A DNA stretch of 30,508 nucleotides. It comes from a virus. Below are positions 1 through 6,275 of the stretch, piece after piece. A program made the position numbers and the translations under genes. Position 1 is the stretch's first letter, and each line of letters opens with the position of its first letter. The stretch spans positions 1-30,508 of the IMG/VR virus record IMGVR_UViG_3300006033_000086; one strand, written 5' to 3'. The notes under the pieces are model-generated. The model made no database searches, had not been told where the DNA came from, and saw nothing but the letters and a program-made list of their open reading frames with translations.

Positions 1-70
1 TCGAATAAACAAGCGATTATACATCTAAATCAAAGGTGATATCATCGAGGTTTTGCCCGATGTTTTTGCC

Positions 71-265
71 TTACTCGAAGACGGTTTCCTGCTCGATAAA
101 TGGTTCTTCGACGCTGTCCTGGACATACTCAAATCCGGCTTCTACTAGATCGTCAATGACACATTCACGAGGTCTTCCGACCACTCCACGCGCAGCCCAG
201 CTGCTTACGATCTGGTCTACATCATCGTCCGAAAGCGTCTGCCCTGTGTTGCTGTTTCGGTACAT
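71..265 (-). CDS. Small hypothetical protein downstream of the repressor
   Basis: This encodes a 64-residue acidic protein that I do not recognise. It starts 2 nt after the repressor stop codon on the same strand, so it is probably translated from the repressor mRNA by coupling and expressed in the lysogen. The start lacks a strong Shine-Dalgarno (only GGAGA within the repressor end). There is no membrane segment or cysteine motif. The position, at the distal end of the leftward repressor operon next to the presumed left phage end, is where superinfection or lysogenic accessory genes often sit, but function is unknown. Confidence 0.55.
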   Translation of the reverse strand: MYRNSNTGQTLSDDDVDQIVSSWAARGVVGRPRECVIDDLVEAGFEYVQDSVEEPFIEQETVFE

Positions 266-267
266 GG

Positions 268-1254
268 TCAGCTCTCCGGATCGGGCTGAATCACCTTCAC
301 GAACTTGCCCAGGACGCGGATCGGCGCGTCGGGCGGGTAGTGCTGCTCGGCGTGATCCGCGCTGCAGGGCACGAGGCGGAAGCCGTTATCGTCCATGTAA
401 AAGCGCTTGATCGTGCTGCCATCGTCGACCGCGACAAGCGCGATCTGACCGTTTGCGACCTCCGGCGTTTGATGAATCACGCAGTGGTCGCCGTCGTGGA
501 TCCCGCATTCAACCATGCTGTCGCCGTCCGCGATCACGATAAAGTCACCGGGGCGAATATCGTGCGCTACATCACCATTGGTGCGCAGCTCCTCGCCCTC
601 AAGGCTGATCATGGTCTTTGGTGCGCCTGCGGCGGCACGGCCTATGACAGGCAGGATCACGCGCGCGGGCGCAGATGGTGTTTCAGAAGCTGCGATCTCA
701 TTAAATGGAACGACCGCACCTTCGTCTTTGCGCCGGTTCACATAGCGCTGATAAGCGGAAAGCTTGGCAGGAAAATCGACGATCATATCCTCCATGCGCA
801 CCTCGATCCGGGCGCGATATCGAACGTCACTTTGATCCCACTCTTTAATAAGAAGATTCAGCCGCGCAACGAAGTCGAAGGAGCTGTCTTCGGACAGCAG
901 CTTGAGCATATCCCAGATGCGCGGGTAGGTCGGCGCGAATAGATAGCGCAGCTGCTCCAGCTGCTGTTCGCGGTACTCCATCTGGGTAAGCCGTTGGCGA
1001 AGATCCGGCTCCTCGATGACATACTCACGAATTCGATCCGCGAGAATCTCCTTTGAGCCCTCTCCTGTTTTTATCCACTGTTCTTCAACCTGAAAAATGA
1101 AACTAAGCATTGTGATGAGCGTATCGGAAGGAACGACTTTATCAGCTTCAATTCTTGACACGTATGATGGAGTTACTTTCAGTGCCATTGCAAGATCATA
1201 TTGCTTCATATTCTTTTCGGCACGTAGTCCACTGACCCTTGTTCCTAATGACAT
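268..1254 (-). CDS. LexA-like self-cleaving phage repressor (HTH-XRE + S24 peptidase)
   Basis: This 328-residue protein is the likely lysogeny master repressor. Residues about 4-60 form an XRE-type helix-turn-helix (QYDLAMALKVTPSYVSRIEA). Residues about 195-322 form an S24/LexA peptidase: a probable Ala209-Gly210 cleavage bond (GRAAAG), nucleophile Ser246 in DGDSM, and general-base Lys283 in GSTIKRF. The middle 130 residues are a helical linker longer than in LexA. The start has AGGAG 8 nt upstream. It is divergent from the early operon and faces an operator/promoter region (1271-1320). The S24 domain implies RecA-stimulated autocleavage, so SOS induction is expected (inferred from the family), unlike the non-cleaving Mu c repressor. 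Confidence 0.93.
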   Translation of the reverse strand: MSLGTRVSGLRAEKNMKQYDLAMALKVTPSYVSRIEADKVVPSDTLITMLSFIFQVEEQWIKTGEGSKEILADRIREYVIEEPDLRQRLTQMEYREQQLEQLRYLFAPTYPRIWDMLKLLSEDSSFDFVARLNLLIKEWDQSDVRYRARIEVRMEDMIVDFPAKLSAYQRYVNRRKDEGAVVPFNEIAASETPSAPARVILPVIGRAAAGAPKTMISLEGEELRTNGDVAHDIRPGDFIVIADGDSMVECGIHDGDHCVIHQTPEVANGQIALVAVDDGSTIKRFYMDDNGFRLVPCSADHAEQHYPPDAPIRVLGKFVKVIQPDPES

Positions 1255-1270
1255 AAATAGCTCCTTTATG

Positions 1271-1316
1271 TACTCATGTATGTTATTTTTATTGACATGT
1301 TACATGAGTTCATGTA
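1271..1316. promoter_or_regulatory. Operator sites between repressor and early operon
   Basis: A 16-bp dyad at 1301-1316 (TACATGA, GT spacer, TCATGTA) is perfectly palindromic. A related half-site ACTCATGTA lies at 1272-1280 on the repressor side. Both lie between the divergent repressor (start 1254) and the first early gene. The dyad lies inside the spacer of the rightward promoter, so bound repressor should block RNA polymerase. Which of the phage HTH proteins binds it is inferred, not shown. Confidence 0.7.
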
Positions 1317-1320
1317 TTAT
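1292..1320 (+). promoter_or_regulatory. Early rightward promoter (sigma-70 type)
   Basis: TTGACA at 1292-1297 is a perfect -35 box, followed by a 17-bp spacer and TATTAT at 1315-1320 as the -10 box. The spacer contains the palindromic operator. Transcription would begin near 1327 and give an untranslated leader of roughly 85 nt before the GTG at 1411. This is the clearest promoter in the window and should drive the early operon. Confidence 0.82.
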
Positions 1321-1410
1321 ACTTTGTAGATACTTGATGTACGTTCCTGCGTGCACTATCGACACGGGAATTATACAACAAGAATGTCAGTTTGGAAAGG
1401 AGGCATTTTC

Positions 1411-1650
1411 GTGAAGGAAAAAAGCAAGGTTAAAGAGATCGATCGGCAGATGGCTATAAAGGGACACACTATCGCATCCCTTGCAAAAGCAACCGGGTTG
1501 TCGAAGCTGACCGTTCGAGAGGTGCTTTGCTGTGAAAGATTCCCGTCCGCTAAAACTTCAAAGCAAATTGCTAAGGAGATCGGAATGAACGTAGAAGAGT
1601 TCAGAGCAATGATTTACGACGCTCAGCAGCAAGAACAACAGTCGGCGTAA
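1411..1650 (+). CDS. Small HTH regulator (Ner-position)
   Basis: A 79-residue protein starting at GTG, chosen because AGGAGG sits 7 nt upstream; an ATG further upstream in the same frame has no ribosome binding site. Residues about 10-65 look like a compact helix-turn-helix (IASLAKATGLSKLTVREVL). It is the first gene of the early operon, the position of ner in Mu, where the product is a Cro-like repressor of early and repressor promoters. That role is inferred from position and fold; the sequence is not close enough for me to name it ner. Confidence 0.72.
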   Translation: MKEKSKVKEIDRQMAIKGHTIASLAKATGLSKLTVREVLCCERFPSAKTSKQIAKEIGMNVEEFRAMIYDAQQQEQQSA

Positions 1651-1660
1651 GGAGAAGAAT

Positions 1661-2305
1661 ATGGGATTACTGAAAGAAACCATGCAAGCGATCATCCGCA
1701 TTGATCGGAACCTCGCCGAAATCCGCAAGGAGTTAGCGTTTGAAAGAGACGCTAAATACTTCCGCGCTGTGTATCAACAGAAGCCGATTGAGCAGGTTCG
1801 TTCCGATGAGCAGCGGAAGACTGAAATAGAGGAATCGCTATTCGATCGACTTTCTCAGCTCGATAGATTCCCGCATCCCGACCACTTGACGTTTGGTGGA
1901 AGGCTAAAGGCCGTGCGAGCGTTCTGGAGACTCAAACAAGATGAGCTTGCAAGCGAAATAGGCGTTTCGCCTCCGCACATCTCAAACCTAGAAGCAGATA
2001 AGAGCACACCATCTGCGATGTTGATCCGCTCCGTGAGCCGGAGATTCAGTATCAACGAGACATGGCTTGCCACCGGCCATCTCCCGCAAACCACCGAAGA
2101 ACCCGCGACGCCGATCCACCTCGGCAAGATCGTGCCGCTGAGCGGGTACGGGGAGAAAGACGCGGAACAAGAAACGTGCGACGCTATATCTCAGCGCCTT
2201 CGGTTGATTGGAGAGGAAGAAGACTTAAATCGTCAGGGCAGGGTTCGTTGTAGTCGATATCCATCGCATTGTACTCAAGCAACACCTGAACAGCAAAAGT
2301 CTTAG
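1661..2305 (+). CDS. XRE-family HTH regulator
   Basis: A 214-residue protein with AGGAG before the ATG. A charged N-terminal helix (about 1-60) is followed by an XRE helix-turn-helix at about 67-125 (QDELASEIGVSPPHISNLEA) ending in a W-x-x-TG motif. The repressor HTH also ends in a W-x-x-TG motif, so the two may recognise related operators. There is no S24 peptidase domain. The last 41 codons overlap the convergent gene at 2184-2456; that C-terminal part is low in recognisable protein character and may be a dispensable read-through tail. It is likely an early regulator, possibly of the dyad at 2469-2484. Confidence 0.75.
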   Translation: MGLLKETMQAIIRIDRNLAEIRKELAFERDAKYFRAVYQQKPIEQVRSDEQRKTEIEESLFDRLSQLDRFPHPDHLTFGGRLKAVRAFWRLKQDELASEIGVSPPHISNLEADKSTPSAMLIRSVSRRFSINETWLATGHLPQTTEEPATPIHLGKIVPLSGYGEKDAEQETCDAISQRLRLIGEEEDLNRQGRVRCSRYPSHCTQATPEQQKS

Positions 2306-2456
2306 CTATCTCCATGATTACAGTGAGCTGAGGCTTCGTAAAAACAGAACTGATTTTGCTGTCTTTCTCAGAATAAGCCTTTTCGAATTTCTTGATGACG
2401 CGGTCAGTCAGAAAATTAAGTTCACTCTTGAGATCTTGAACTTCTTTTACACCCAT
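2184..2456 (-). CDS. Small antisense-oriented hypothetical protein
   Basis: A 90-residue protein on the strand opposite to the early operon. ATG at 2456 is preferred over the GTG at 2465 because AGGAGG lies 8 nt before the ATG. The protein is charged and helical (DLKSELNFLTDRVIKKFEKA) and unrecognised. Its DNA is more AT-rich than its neighbours, suggesting separate acquisition. It overlaps the 3' end of the XRE gene by 122 bp, tail to tail. A perfect 16-bp palindrome sits immediately upstream of its ribosome binding site, so it is probably regulated separately from the early operon. Confidence 0.6.
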   Translation of the reverse strand: MGVKEVQDLKSELNFLTDRVIKKFEKAYSEKDSKISSVFTKPQLTVIMEIAKTFAVQVLLEYNAMDIDYNEPCPDDLSLLPLQSTEGAEI

Positions 2457-2468
2457 TGGTTCCACCTC

Positions 2469-2484
2469 CTGAGATTTATCTCAG
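2469..2484. promoter_or_regulatory. Perfect 16-bp palindrome, putative operator or RNA hairpin
   Basis: CTGAGAT, TT, ATCTCAG is a perfect inverted repeat. It lies between the minus-strand gene starting at 2456 and the hammerhead element at 2493. As DNA it fits a dimeric regulator site; as minus-strand RNA it would form a hairpin directly abutting the AGGAGG and could limit ribosome access. Confidence 0.55.
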
Positions 2485-2492
2485 CATACCAC

Positions 2493-2555
2493 ACAGCCGA
2501 AACCGCCACAAGGCGGTCTGCCGGAGACGGGCTACCGGCACTGACGAGGCAGCCT
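2493..2555 (+). ncRNA. Type II hammerhead ribozyme, copy 1
   Basis: All hammerhead core elements are present in order. GAAA is at 2499-2502. Stem III is 2502-2507 with 2512-2517 (loop ACAA). The cleavage triplet GUC ends at 2518. Stem I is 2519-2524 with 2535-2540 (10-nt loop). The CUGACGA core is 2541-2547. Stem II is formed by 2548-2550 pairing back to 2496-2498, so stem II is the open end (type II). GGGCU in loop I (2529-2533) can pair with AGCCU at 2551-2555, a pseudoknot-like contact of the kind that supports fast cleavage. The expected cut is between 2518 and 2519, 55 nt before the next start codon. Hammerheads are known in phage and bacterial genomes. I have no activity data. Confidence 0.9.
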
Positions 2556-2573
2556 AGAAAGGATTTAGTCGGG

Positions 2574-2864
2574 ATGGTAACGATCAAAGTAAGCGACAGC
2601 GGCGAATGCCGCGTCACAGTGAAAGGCCCTTGGGACACCGTGCAGAAGAATCTGCAAGTGGCAGCCAACAAGGTGCGCGGGATGGCACACGACAGCAGGC
2701 AGTTTGCGAGCATCACGGATGGCACTTTTATCCCTCCGATGCAGGTGCCAAGGCAACCGCCGAGGCAGCCGCGCGAGGATCATCCGCAGGAGTTCCGGCA
2801 GGAACGACAGCCGTCGATCAGCCGCCCTGCGCCAGCTGAGCGCCCCGCAGGAGGTGCCGCGTGA
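2574..2864 (+). CDS. Small hypothetical protein with Pro/Arg/Gln-rich tail
   Basis: A 96-residue protein that begins just after the first hammerhead element and has AAAGGA about 11 nt upstream. The N-terminal 60 residues look folded (ITDGTFIPP near the end); the C-terminal 40 residues are rich in Pro, Arg and Gln and probably disordered. It overlaps the next gene by 4 nt (GTGA), indicating translational coupling. It is the first gene of the small-gene cassette. Function unknown. Confidence 0.6.
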   Translation: MVTIKVSDSGECRVTVKGPWDTVQKNLQVAANKVRGMAHDSRQFASITDGTFIPPMQVPRQPPRQPREDHPQEFRQERQPSISRPAPAERPAGGAA

Positions 2865-3094
2865 AGAAGGTCAAGCTGTACTACCGGATGCTGGAGAGCA
2901 ACAACGTCGACGCCGAAACCGAGGAGGGCGAAACGGTCGTGCTCGTAACGGACGGCATCGCCCAGCGGCTCCTTGAGGGGCAGAAGGTCGGCAAGGCAGT
3001 TTGCTACCTGATCGCGCTGGCAGCCTTGCAGGGCTGGAACGGCGGGTGCCACCTACTCAAGGCGGAAGAGGTCGCGGAGGCGGACAATGGGTAG
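2861..3094 (+). CDS. Small early protein, divergent member of the paralog cassette
   Basis: A 77-residue protein starting at GTG, overlapping the previous stop as GTGA. It begins with VKLYYRM and ends with LAALQGW followed by an acidic tail. These two segments match the N-terminal VK-(L/I)-x-(V/I)-TY-x-M and central LxxLQGY signatures of the genes at 3087, 3547 and 3795, so I consider it a divergent paralog. No catalytic motif or membrane segment. Function unknown. Confidence 0.65.
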   Translation: MKKVKLYYRMLESNNVDAETEEGETVVLVTDGIAQRLLEGQKVGKAVCYLIALAALQGWNGGCHLLKAEEVAEADNG

Positions 3095-3368
3095 AAAGAC
3101 GCTTACAGTCACCTACCACATGGAACGCCCAAAGGAAACGGCGGAATCCTGCATCGACTTGCCGGTTGATGATGTTCTGGTAGACATTGTGCTCAAAACC
3201 GGATGCAGAGAACCTGCTTCTATGAAAAAGGTCACGGCAATGAATCCGGGCGAGATGGCGGTGTGGGCAGTGTGGGAGGTTGTTCGAGCTCTTGCCTATT
3301 TACAGCTTTACACGCACCCGACAATCGTCGACATCCGCATCGCGAATCCCGAGGAGGCACCTACATGA
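3087..3368 (+). CDS. Small early protein, paralog family member
   Basis: A 93-residue protein overlapping the upstream gene by 8 nt. It shares with the genes at 3547 and 3795 an N-terminal LTVTYHM, an Ile-Asp-Leu segment, a helical region with LAYLQLY, and a C-terminal IVDIRIAN. This copy has a longer central insertion (about 15 residues containing KKVTAMNPGEMA). It overlaps the zinc-ribbon gene by 4 nt. No known function recognised. Confidence 0.7.
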   Translation: MGRKTLTVTYHMERPKETAESCIDLPVDDVLVDIVLKTGCREPASMKKVTAMNPGEMAVWAVWEVVRALAYLQLYTHPTIVDIRIANPEEAPT

Positions 3369-3550
3369 ACGAGCACGTGGCGAAGGAAAACGCAGACGGC
3401 ACGTGGACGATCAAGATCAAAATTCAGGTTCCGAAGTGCTCTAACTGCGAAGTCCCGCTCAACAATGACCTATCATGCCCGGCATGCCGGATCCAGTATA
3501 CGGTCACTTCCGTAGGGATCGGTCATATGAGCGGCGGAGGTGGATCATGA
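3365..3550 (+). CDS. Zinc-ribbon small protein
   Basis: A 61-residue protein starting at ATG 3365 (ATGA overlap with the preceding gene). It carries CSNC and CPAC separated by nine residues, a CX2C-X9-CX2C zinc ribbon, and ends in a glycine-rich tail. Such ribbons bind nucleic acid or protein. It overlaps the next gene by 4 nt, so the whole cassette appears to be translated as one coupled unit. Confidence 0.68.
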   Translation: MNEHVAKENADGTWTIKIKIQVPKCSNCEVPLNNDLSCPACRIQYTVTSVGIGHMSGGGGS

Positions 3551-3798
3551 GCAATACGGTCAAGCTCACGATCACGTACACAATGAAAAAAGGCGACCGC
3601 ACTGACGAGGACAGCATTGATATCTCTGCGGACATTGGTACGGCACTGCTGCTACGGAGCGGAAGCGTTGAGGATGGATACCTCAAGCAACGCGCAAAGG
3701 TATACACCTTGGTCAACGTGTTGGCAGCACTGCAAGGTTACGATTGCGCCGATATCGTAAAAATCCGGCATGCAGCTAAGAAAGGGACGGCAGTATGA
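3547..3798 (+). CDS. Small early protein, paralog family member
   Basis: An 83-residue protein with GGAGG about 7 nt before ATG 3547. Signatures: VKLTITYTM at the start, DSIDIS near residue 25, LAALQGY near residue 63, and DIVKIRHA near the C-terminus. These align with the products at 3087 and 3795. The even spacing and ATGA overlaps point to tandem duplication. The predicted fold is alpha/beta; no catalytic residues recognised. Confidence 0.72.
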   Translation: MSNTVKLTITYTMKKGDRTDEDSIDISADIGTALLLRSGSVEDGYLKQRAKVYTLVNVLAALQGYDCADIVKIRHAAKKGTAV

Positions 3799-4043
3799 GC
3801 GAAATGGTCAAGATCGCGGTAACCTACGACATGGTGGTCTTCAAGAGCCATCAGGAGGGCCGAATCGAACTTGCGGTACCCAAACGGCTTTCGGGGATCC
3901 TCGTGCATGACCGGCACTGCTACGACAACACCGTTGCCAAGACGGAGATCATCCGGATCATCTCAGGCATCGCGCATTTGCAGGGGTACGAGACAGCAAC
4001 GATTTCAAATATCCGCTACGCTAACTCCTCCAGAACGGCATAA
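3795..4043 (+). CDS. Small early protein, paralog family member
   Basis: An 82-residue protein, ATGA-coupled to the previous gene. It has VKIAVTYDM, RIELAV, IAHLQGY and TISNIRYAN in the same order as the paralogs at 3087 and 3547. Its TAA stop (4041-4043) touches the first base of the second hammerhead element, so the cassette ends exactly where that RNA begins. Function unknown. Confidence 0.72.
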   Translation: MSEMVKIAVTYDMVVFKSHQEGRIELAVPKRLSGILVHDRHCYDNTVAKTEIIRIISGIAHLQGYETATISNIRYANSSRTA

Positions 4044-4105
4044 CAGCCGAAACCGCCGCAAGGCGGTCTGCCGGAAATGGGCTACCGGCACCGATGAGGC
4101 AGCCC
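4043..4105 (+). ncRNA. Type II hammerhead ribozyme, copy 2 (core variant)
   Basis: This is a 57/62 identical copy of 2493-2554. GAAA is at 4049-4052. Stem III is 4052-4057 with 4062-4067 around a GCAA loop. GUC ends at 4068. Stem I is 4069-4074 with 4085-4090. The core is CCGAUGA at 4091-4097, and stem II is 4098-4100 with 4046-4048. GGGCU in loop I (4079-4083) pairs perfectly with AGCCC at 4101-4105. None of the five differences from copy 1 lies in a helix. One, however, changes core U4 to C, which is expected to weaken or abolish cleavage. The predicted cut is after 4068, 57 nt before the transposase start. Confidence 0.8.
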
Positions 4106-4125
4106 GACAACAAATGGAGAGCAAT

Positions 4126-6177
4126 ATGGAAGCTGAACAATACATTGATACTGGCACAGCCGCGCTGCTCTTGGACGTGCACCCGAATACGGTGCTCAAC
4201 ATGATTCGCGACGGCAAGTTGTCAGCTCAAGAACTCGACGGAAACCGTGGCGGGAATCATGGCAAGCGTCAGCTCATCGCTGTCGCGAGTATGCCGCTCA
4301 ACGCTCGAATCAAGTATGTGGCGCAGATCGACGCGGCTCACCCGGTGAGCAACGTCGACCTGATTACGTACCAGGAGCGGTTCGGCGACGACGGTATGAA
4401 GGAGCTTTGGAAACGGCATCAGACGGTCATAGCCTGCAAGGCGGTGGTCGCGGCTGCCGGATGGAAGCGCCAGACCGAGACGAAAGAGCAGTTTGCAGAC
4501 GAATGCGGAATCACTACTCGGACGCTGTACCGCTGGATCAAAGCCTATGACGCCGAGGGAATCGCGGGATTGATGGACAAGGTCGATCAGGCCAACAAGG
4601 GGCGCATGACCTCGATGTGCATGCTCTCGCAGGATCTCGCAAAGTCAGAGCTGTTCGGGCCTTCGCGCAAGACACACAGCGCAACCTACGCCGCGATTCT
4701 CATGCAAGCCAAGAAGCTCGGCAAGAACGGCTGCCAGCACTGCGTTCACAACGCCGACAGCCTCGTGCGCCGAGAGTTCGCGTTTCGCGGCGAGGCGGAT
4801 CACTACGCGATCTGCGATCAGGTCGGCGGCGGGATGATCGTGCCGGGCACGAGATCGACCTTTAACCGCTTTGTGTCGACGATTCCCAAAGATGAGATGG
4901 CCTACGCGCGCAAGGGCAAACGGTACTGGGAAGCACATTACATGCCGAAAGCCGACCGCGTCCGGCCTGAACGTGCCAACGAATGCTGGTTCGGCGATCA
5001 CCACATGTTTGACCTTTTCGTCATCGACGATGACGGCGCGATTGTGCGACCGTGGATGACCGCATGGTCGGACGCGGCGACAGGCTGCTTCGTGAGCTAC
5101 TGCATTACGACCAACCCGAACAGCGGGACGATCGCGGAGACCTTTGTGCGGGCGATCCCGCAGAAAGCCGGATCTGAGTTTTACGGAATACCGAATCTGA
5201 TCTACATCGACAACGGTAAAGACTACCGAAGCAAGAAGTTTGAGGGCGAACGCGAGGTCGAGCATGTGATTGGTCGGCTGAACGAGAAGATGGAAGCCAC
5301 GGGCATCCTGCAGCAGCTCGGCGTGTCCGTGATCCACGCACAACCATACAAGGCGTGGTCAAAGGTCATTGAGCGGCTCTTCGGAACGCTTGAGGGCCGA
5401 TACATCCGCGAATTGCCCGGCTGGTGCGGAAACAGCCCCGGCGCGAGGCCGGAAGAGCTCACATCGGCACGTCTGCGGCACATGGCGGAAAAAGGGCAGT
5501 TGCTCACGCTTCAGCAGTTTGAGAAGATCATCCGCGAGCAGGTCATCCCGCAGTATCATGCAGAGCGGTTCAGCAACGCCCAATCGCCGATCGAACTGTA
5601 TCGTTCCTTGGAACGCTCTCGAGACGATATGCCGAGCTGGGAAGTGCTCGACTTCATCAAGCAGGAGCGCTGCACCCGCAAGGTTTACCCGAAGGGCGTC
5701 AAGCTCAACAACCGCTGGTACTGGCACGAAGACATGCGCCGCCTGGTCGACCGCACCGTAACCGTGAGATTCAGCCTTGATGATGACAGCAGCGTAGCGA
5801 TCGTTGACAACAAGCACTTCATCTGCCACGCGCCGCTCAAGGAGCAGATAGCCATGATCAACGCGGATCGTGAACAGCTCTCCTCGCACATGGCGATGCA
5901 GCGCAGTACACGTCACGAGGTGATCGACGGCATCAGCCGATCCAAGGCTGTTGCGGACAGCCTCAGGCAGCGGAACGTGATCTATGAGACGATCGACCTC
6001 AAGCAGGTCGGGTACACTGGAAAGACCACAACGGAATTCCGCCGGGCGGCAAAGAGCAAGGCTGCCATCGATCAGGAGCGCCGGATCCGCGCCGGGCAGG
6101 AAACCGACACGGCAAATGATCGTGTGCTAGAGATGCTCAAGCAGACCTATCGAGACAGAGCAGTAGCGCAAGACTGA
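4126..6177 (+). CDS. Mu-type DDE transposase (A protein)
   Basis: A 683-residue protein matching MuA in size (663) and layout. ATG 4126 is chosen for its GGAGA at 5-nt spacing; the open frame extends further upstream but through the hammerhead element. The N-terminus (about 5-50) has an excisionase-like winged helix, then an HTH near 122-140 (ITTRTLYRWIKAY). The RNase-H-like catalytic core has Asp291 (GDHHMFD), Asp362 (YIDNGKD) and Glu416 (VIERLFGTLE). A Mu C-terminal beta-barrel-like region and a charged helical tail, which should contact the B ATPase, follow. It carries out replicative transposition. Next to the B ATPase gene. Confidence 0.95.
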   Translation: MEAEQYIDTGTAALLLDVHPNTVLNMIRDGKLSAQELDGNRGGNHGKRQLIAVASMPLNARIKYVAQIDAAHPVSNVDLITYQERFGDDGMKELWKRHQTVIACKAVVAAAGWKRQTETKEQFADECGITTRTLYRWIKAYDAEGIAGLMDKVDQANKGRMTSMCMLSQDLAKSELFGPSRKTHSATYAAILMQAKKLGKNGCQHCVHNADSLVRREFAFRGEADHYAICDQVGGGMIVPGTRSTFNRFVSTIPKDEMAYARKGKRYWEAHYMPKADRVRPERANECWFGDHHMFDLFVIDDDGAIVRPWMTAWSDAATGCFVSYCITTNPNSGTIAETFVRAIPQKAGSEFYGIPNLIYIDNGKDYRSKKFEGEREVEHVIGRLNEKMEATGILQQLGVSVIHAQPYKAWSKVIERLFGTLEGRYIRELPGWCGNSPGARPEELTSARLRHMAEKGQLLTLQQFEKIIREQVIPQYHAERFSNAQSPIELYRSLERSRDDMPSWEVLDFIKQERCTRKVYPKGVKLNNRWYWHEDMRRLVDRTVTVRFSLDDDSSVAIVDNKHFICHAPLKEQIAMINADREQLSSHMAMQRSTRHEVIDGISRSKAVADSLRQRNVIYETIDLKQVGYTGKTTTEFRRAAKSKAAIDQERRIRAGQETDTANDRVLEMLKQTYRDRAVAQD

Positions 6178-6187
6178 TGTCAAAAAA
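6172..6187 (-). repeat. GACTGATGTCAAAAA repeat, copy a
   Basis: GACTGATGTCAAAAAA overlaps the transposase stop codon. The same 14- to 15-mer recurs at 11239-11253 and, in the opposite orientation, twice at the right end (30404-30441). It may be a binding site for the transposase or a phage regulator. Confidence 0.55.
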
Positions 6188-6257
6188 GTGACTACAAGGC
6201 CCGATCCCGTGGAAGCCGGGATCGCCCCTCAAGGGGCGCGGCGCTCGCCAGTCATTT
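6186..6257 (+). ncRNA. Multi-branched structured leader between transposase and B ATPase
   Basis: The 98-bp gap between the two transposition genes folds well by eye. An 8-bp closing helix pairs 6186-6193 with 6250-6257 (one G-U). Inside it are hairpins 6203-6209/6217-6223 (7 bp, GATCCCG), 6225-6228/6233-6236 (CCCC, UCAA loop) and a short 6240-6242/6247-6249. The structure ends about 5 nt before AAGGAGG. It is not followed by a U-run, so it is not a plain terminator. I do not recognise a known ribozyme or riboswitch in it. Confidence 0.5.
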
Positions 6258-6275
6258 GATAAGGAGGTACATATC

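Noticed and set aside
1-70. Left phage end with transposase sites
   Set aside because: No copy of the right-end repeat or other convincing site is visible. ATTATACA near 17-24 also occurs at 30466-30473, but eight AT-rich bases are too few to call an end repeat.
3595-3625. CTGACGAGG motif resembling a third hammerhead core
   Set aside because: It is coding sequence of the 3547-3798 gene; no GAAA box, stem I or GUC triplet surrounds it.
3871-4125. N-terminal extension of the transposase reading frame
   Set aside because: It runs through the 3795-4043 gene in another frame and through the second hammerhead element, and has no ribosome binding site. ATG 4126 with GGAGA is the better start.
4645-5343. 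Minus-strand open frame of 232 codons inside the transposase
   Set aside because: Shadow of the catalytic core coding region, with no start signal or motif.
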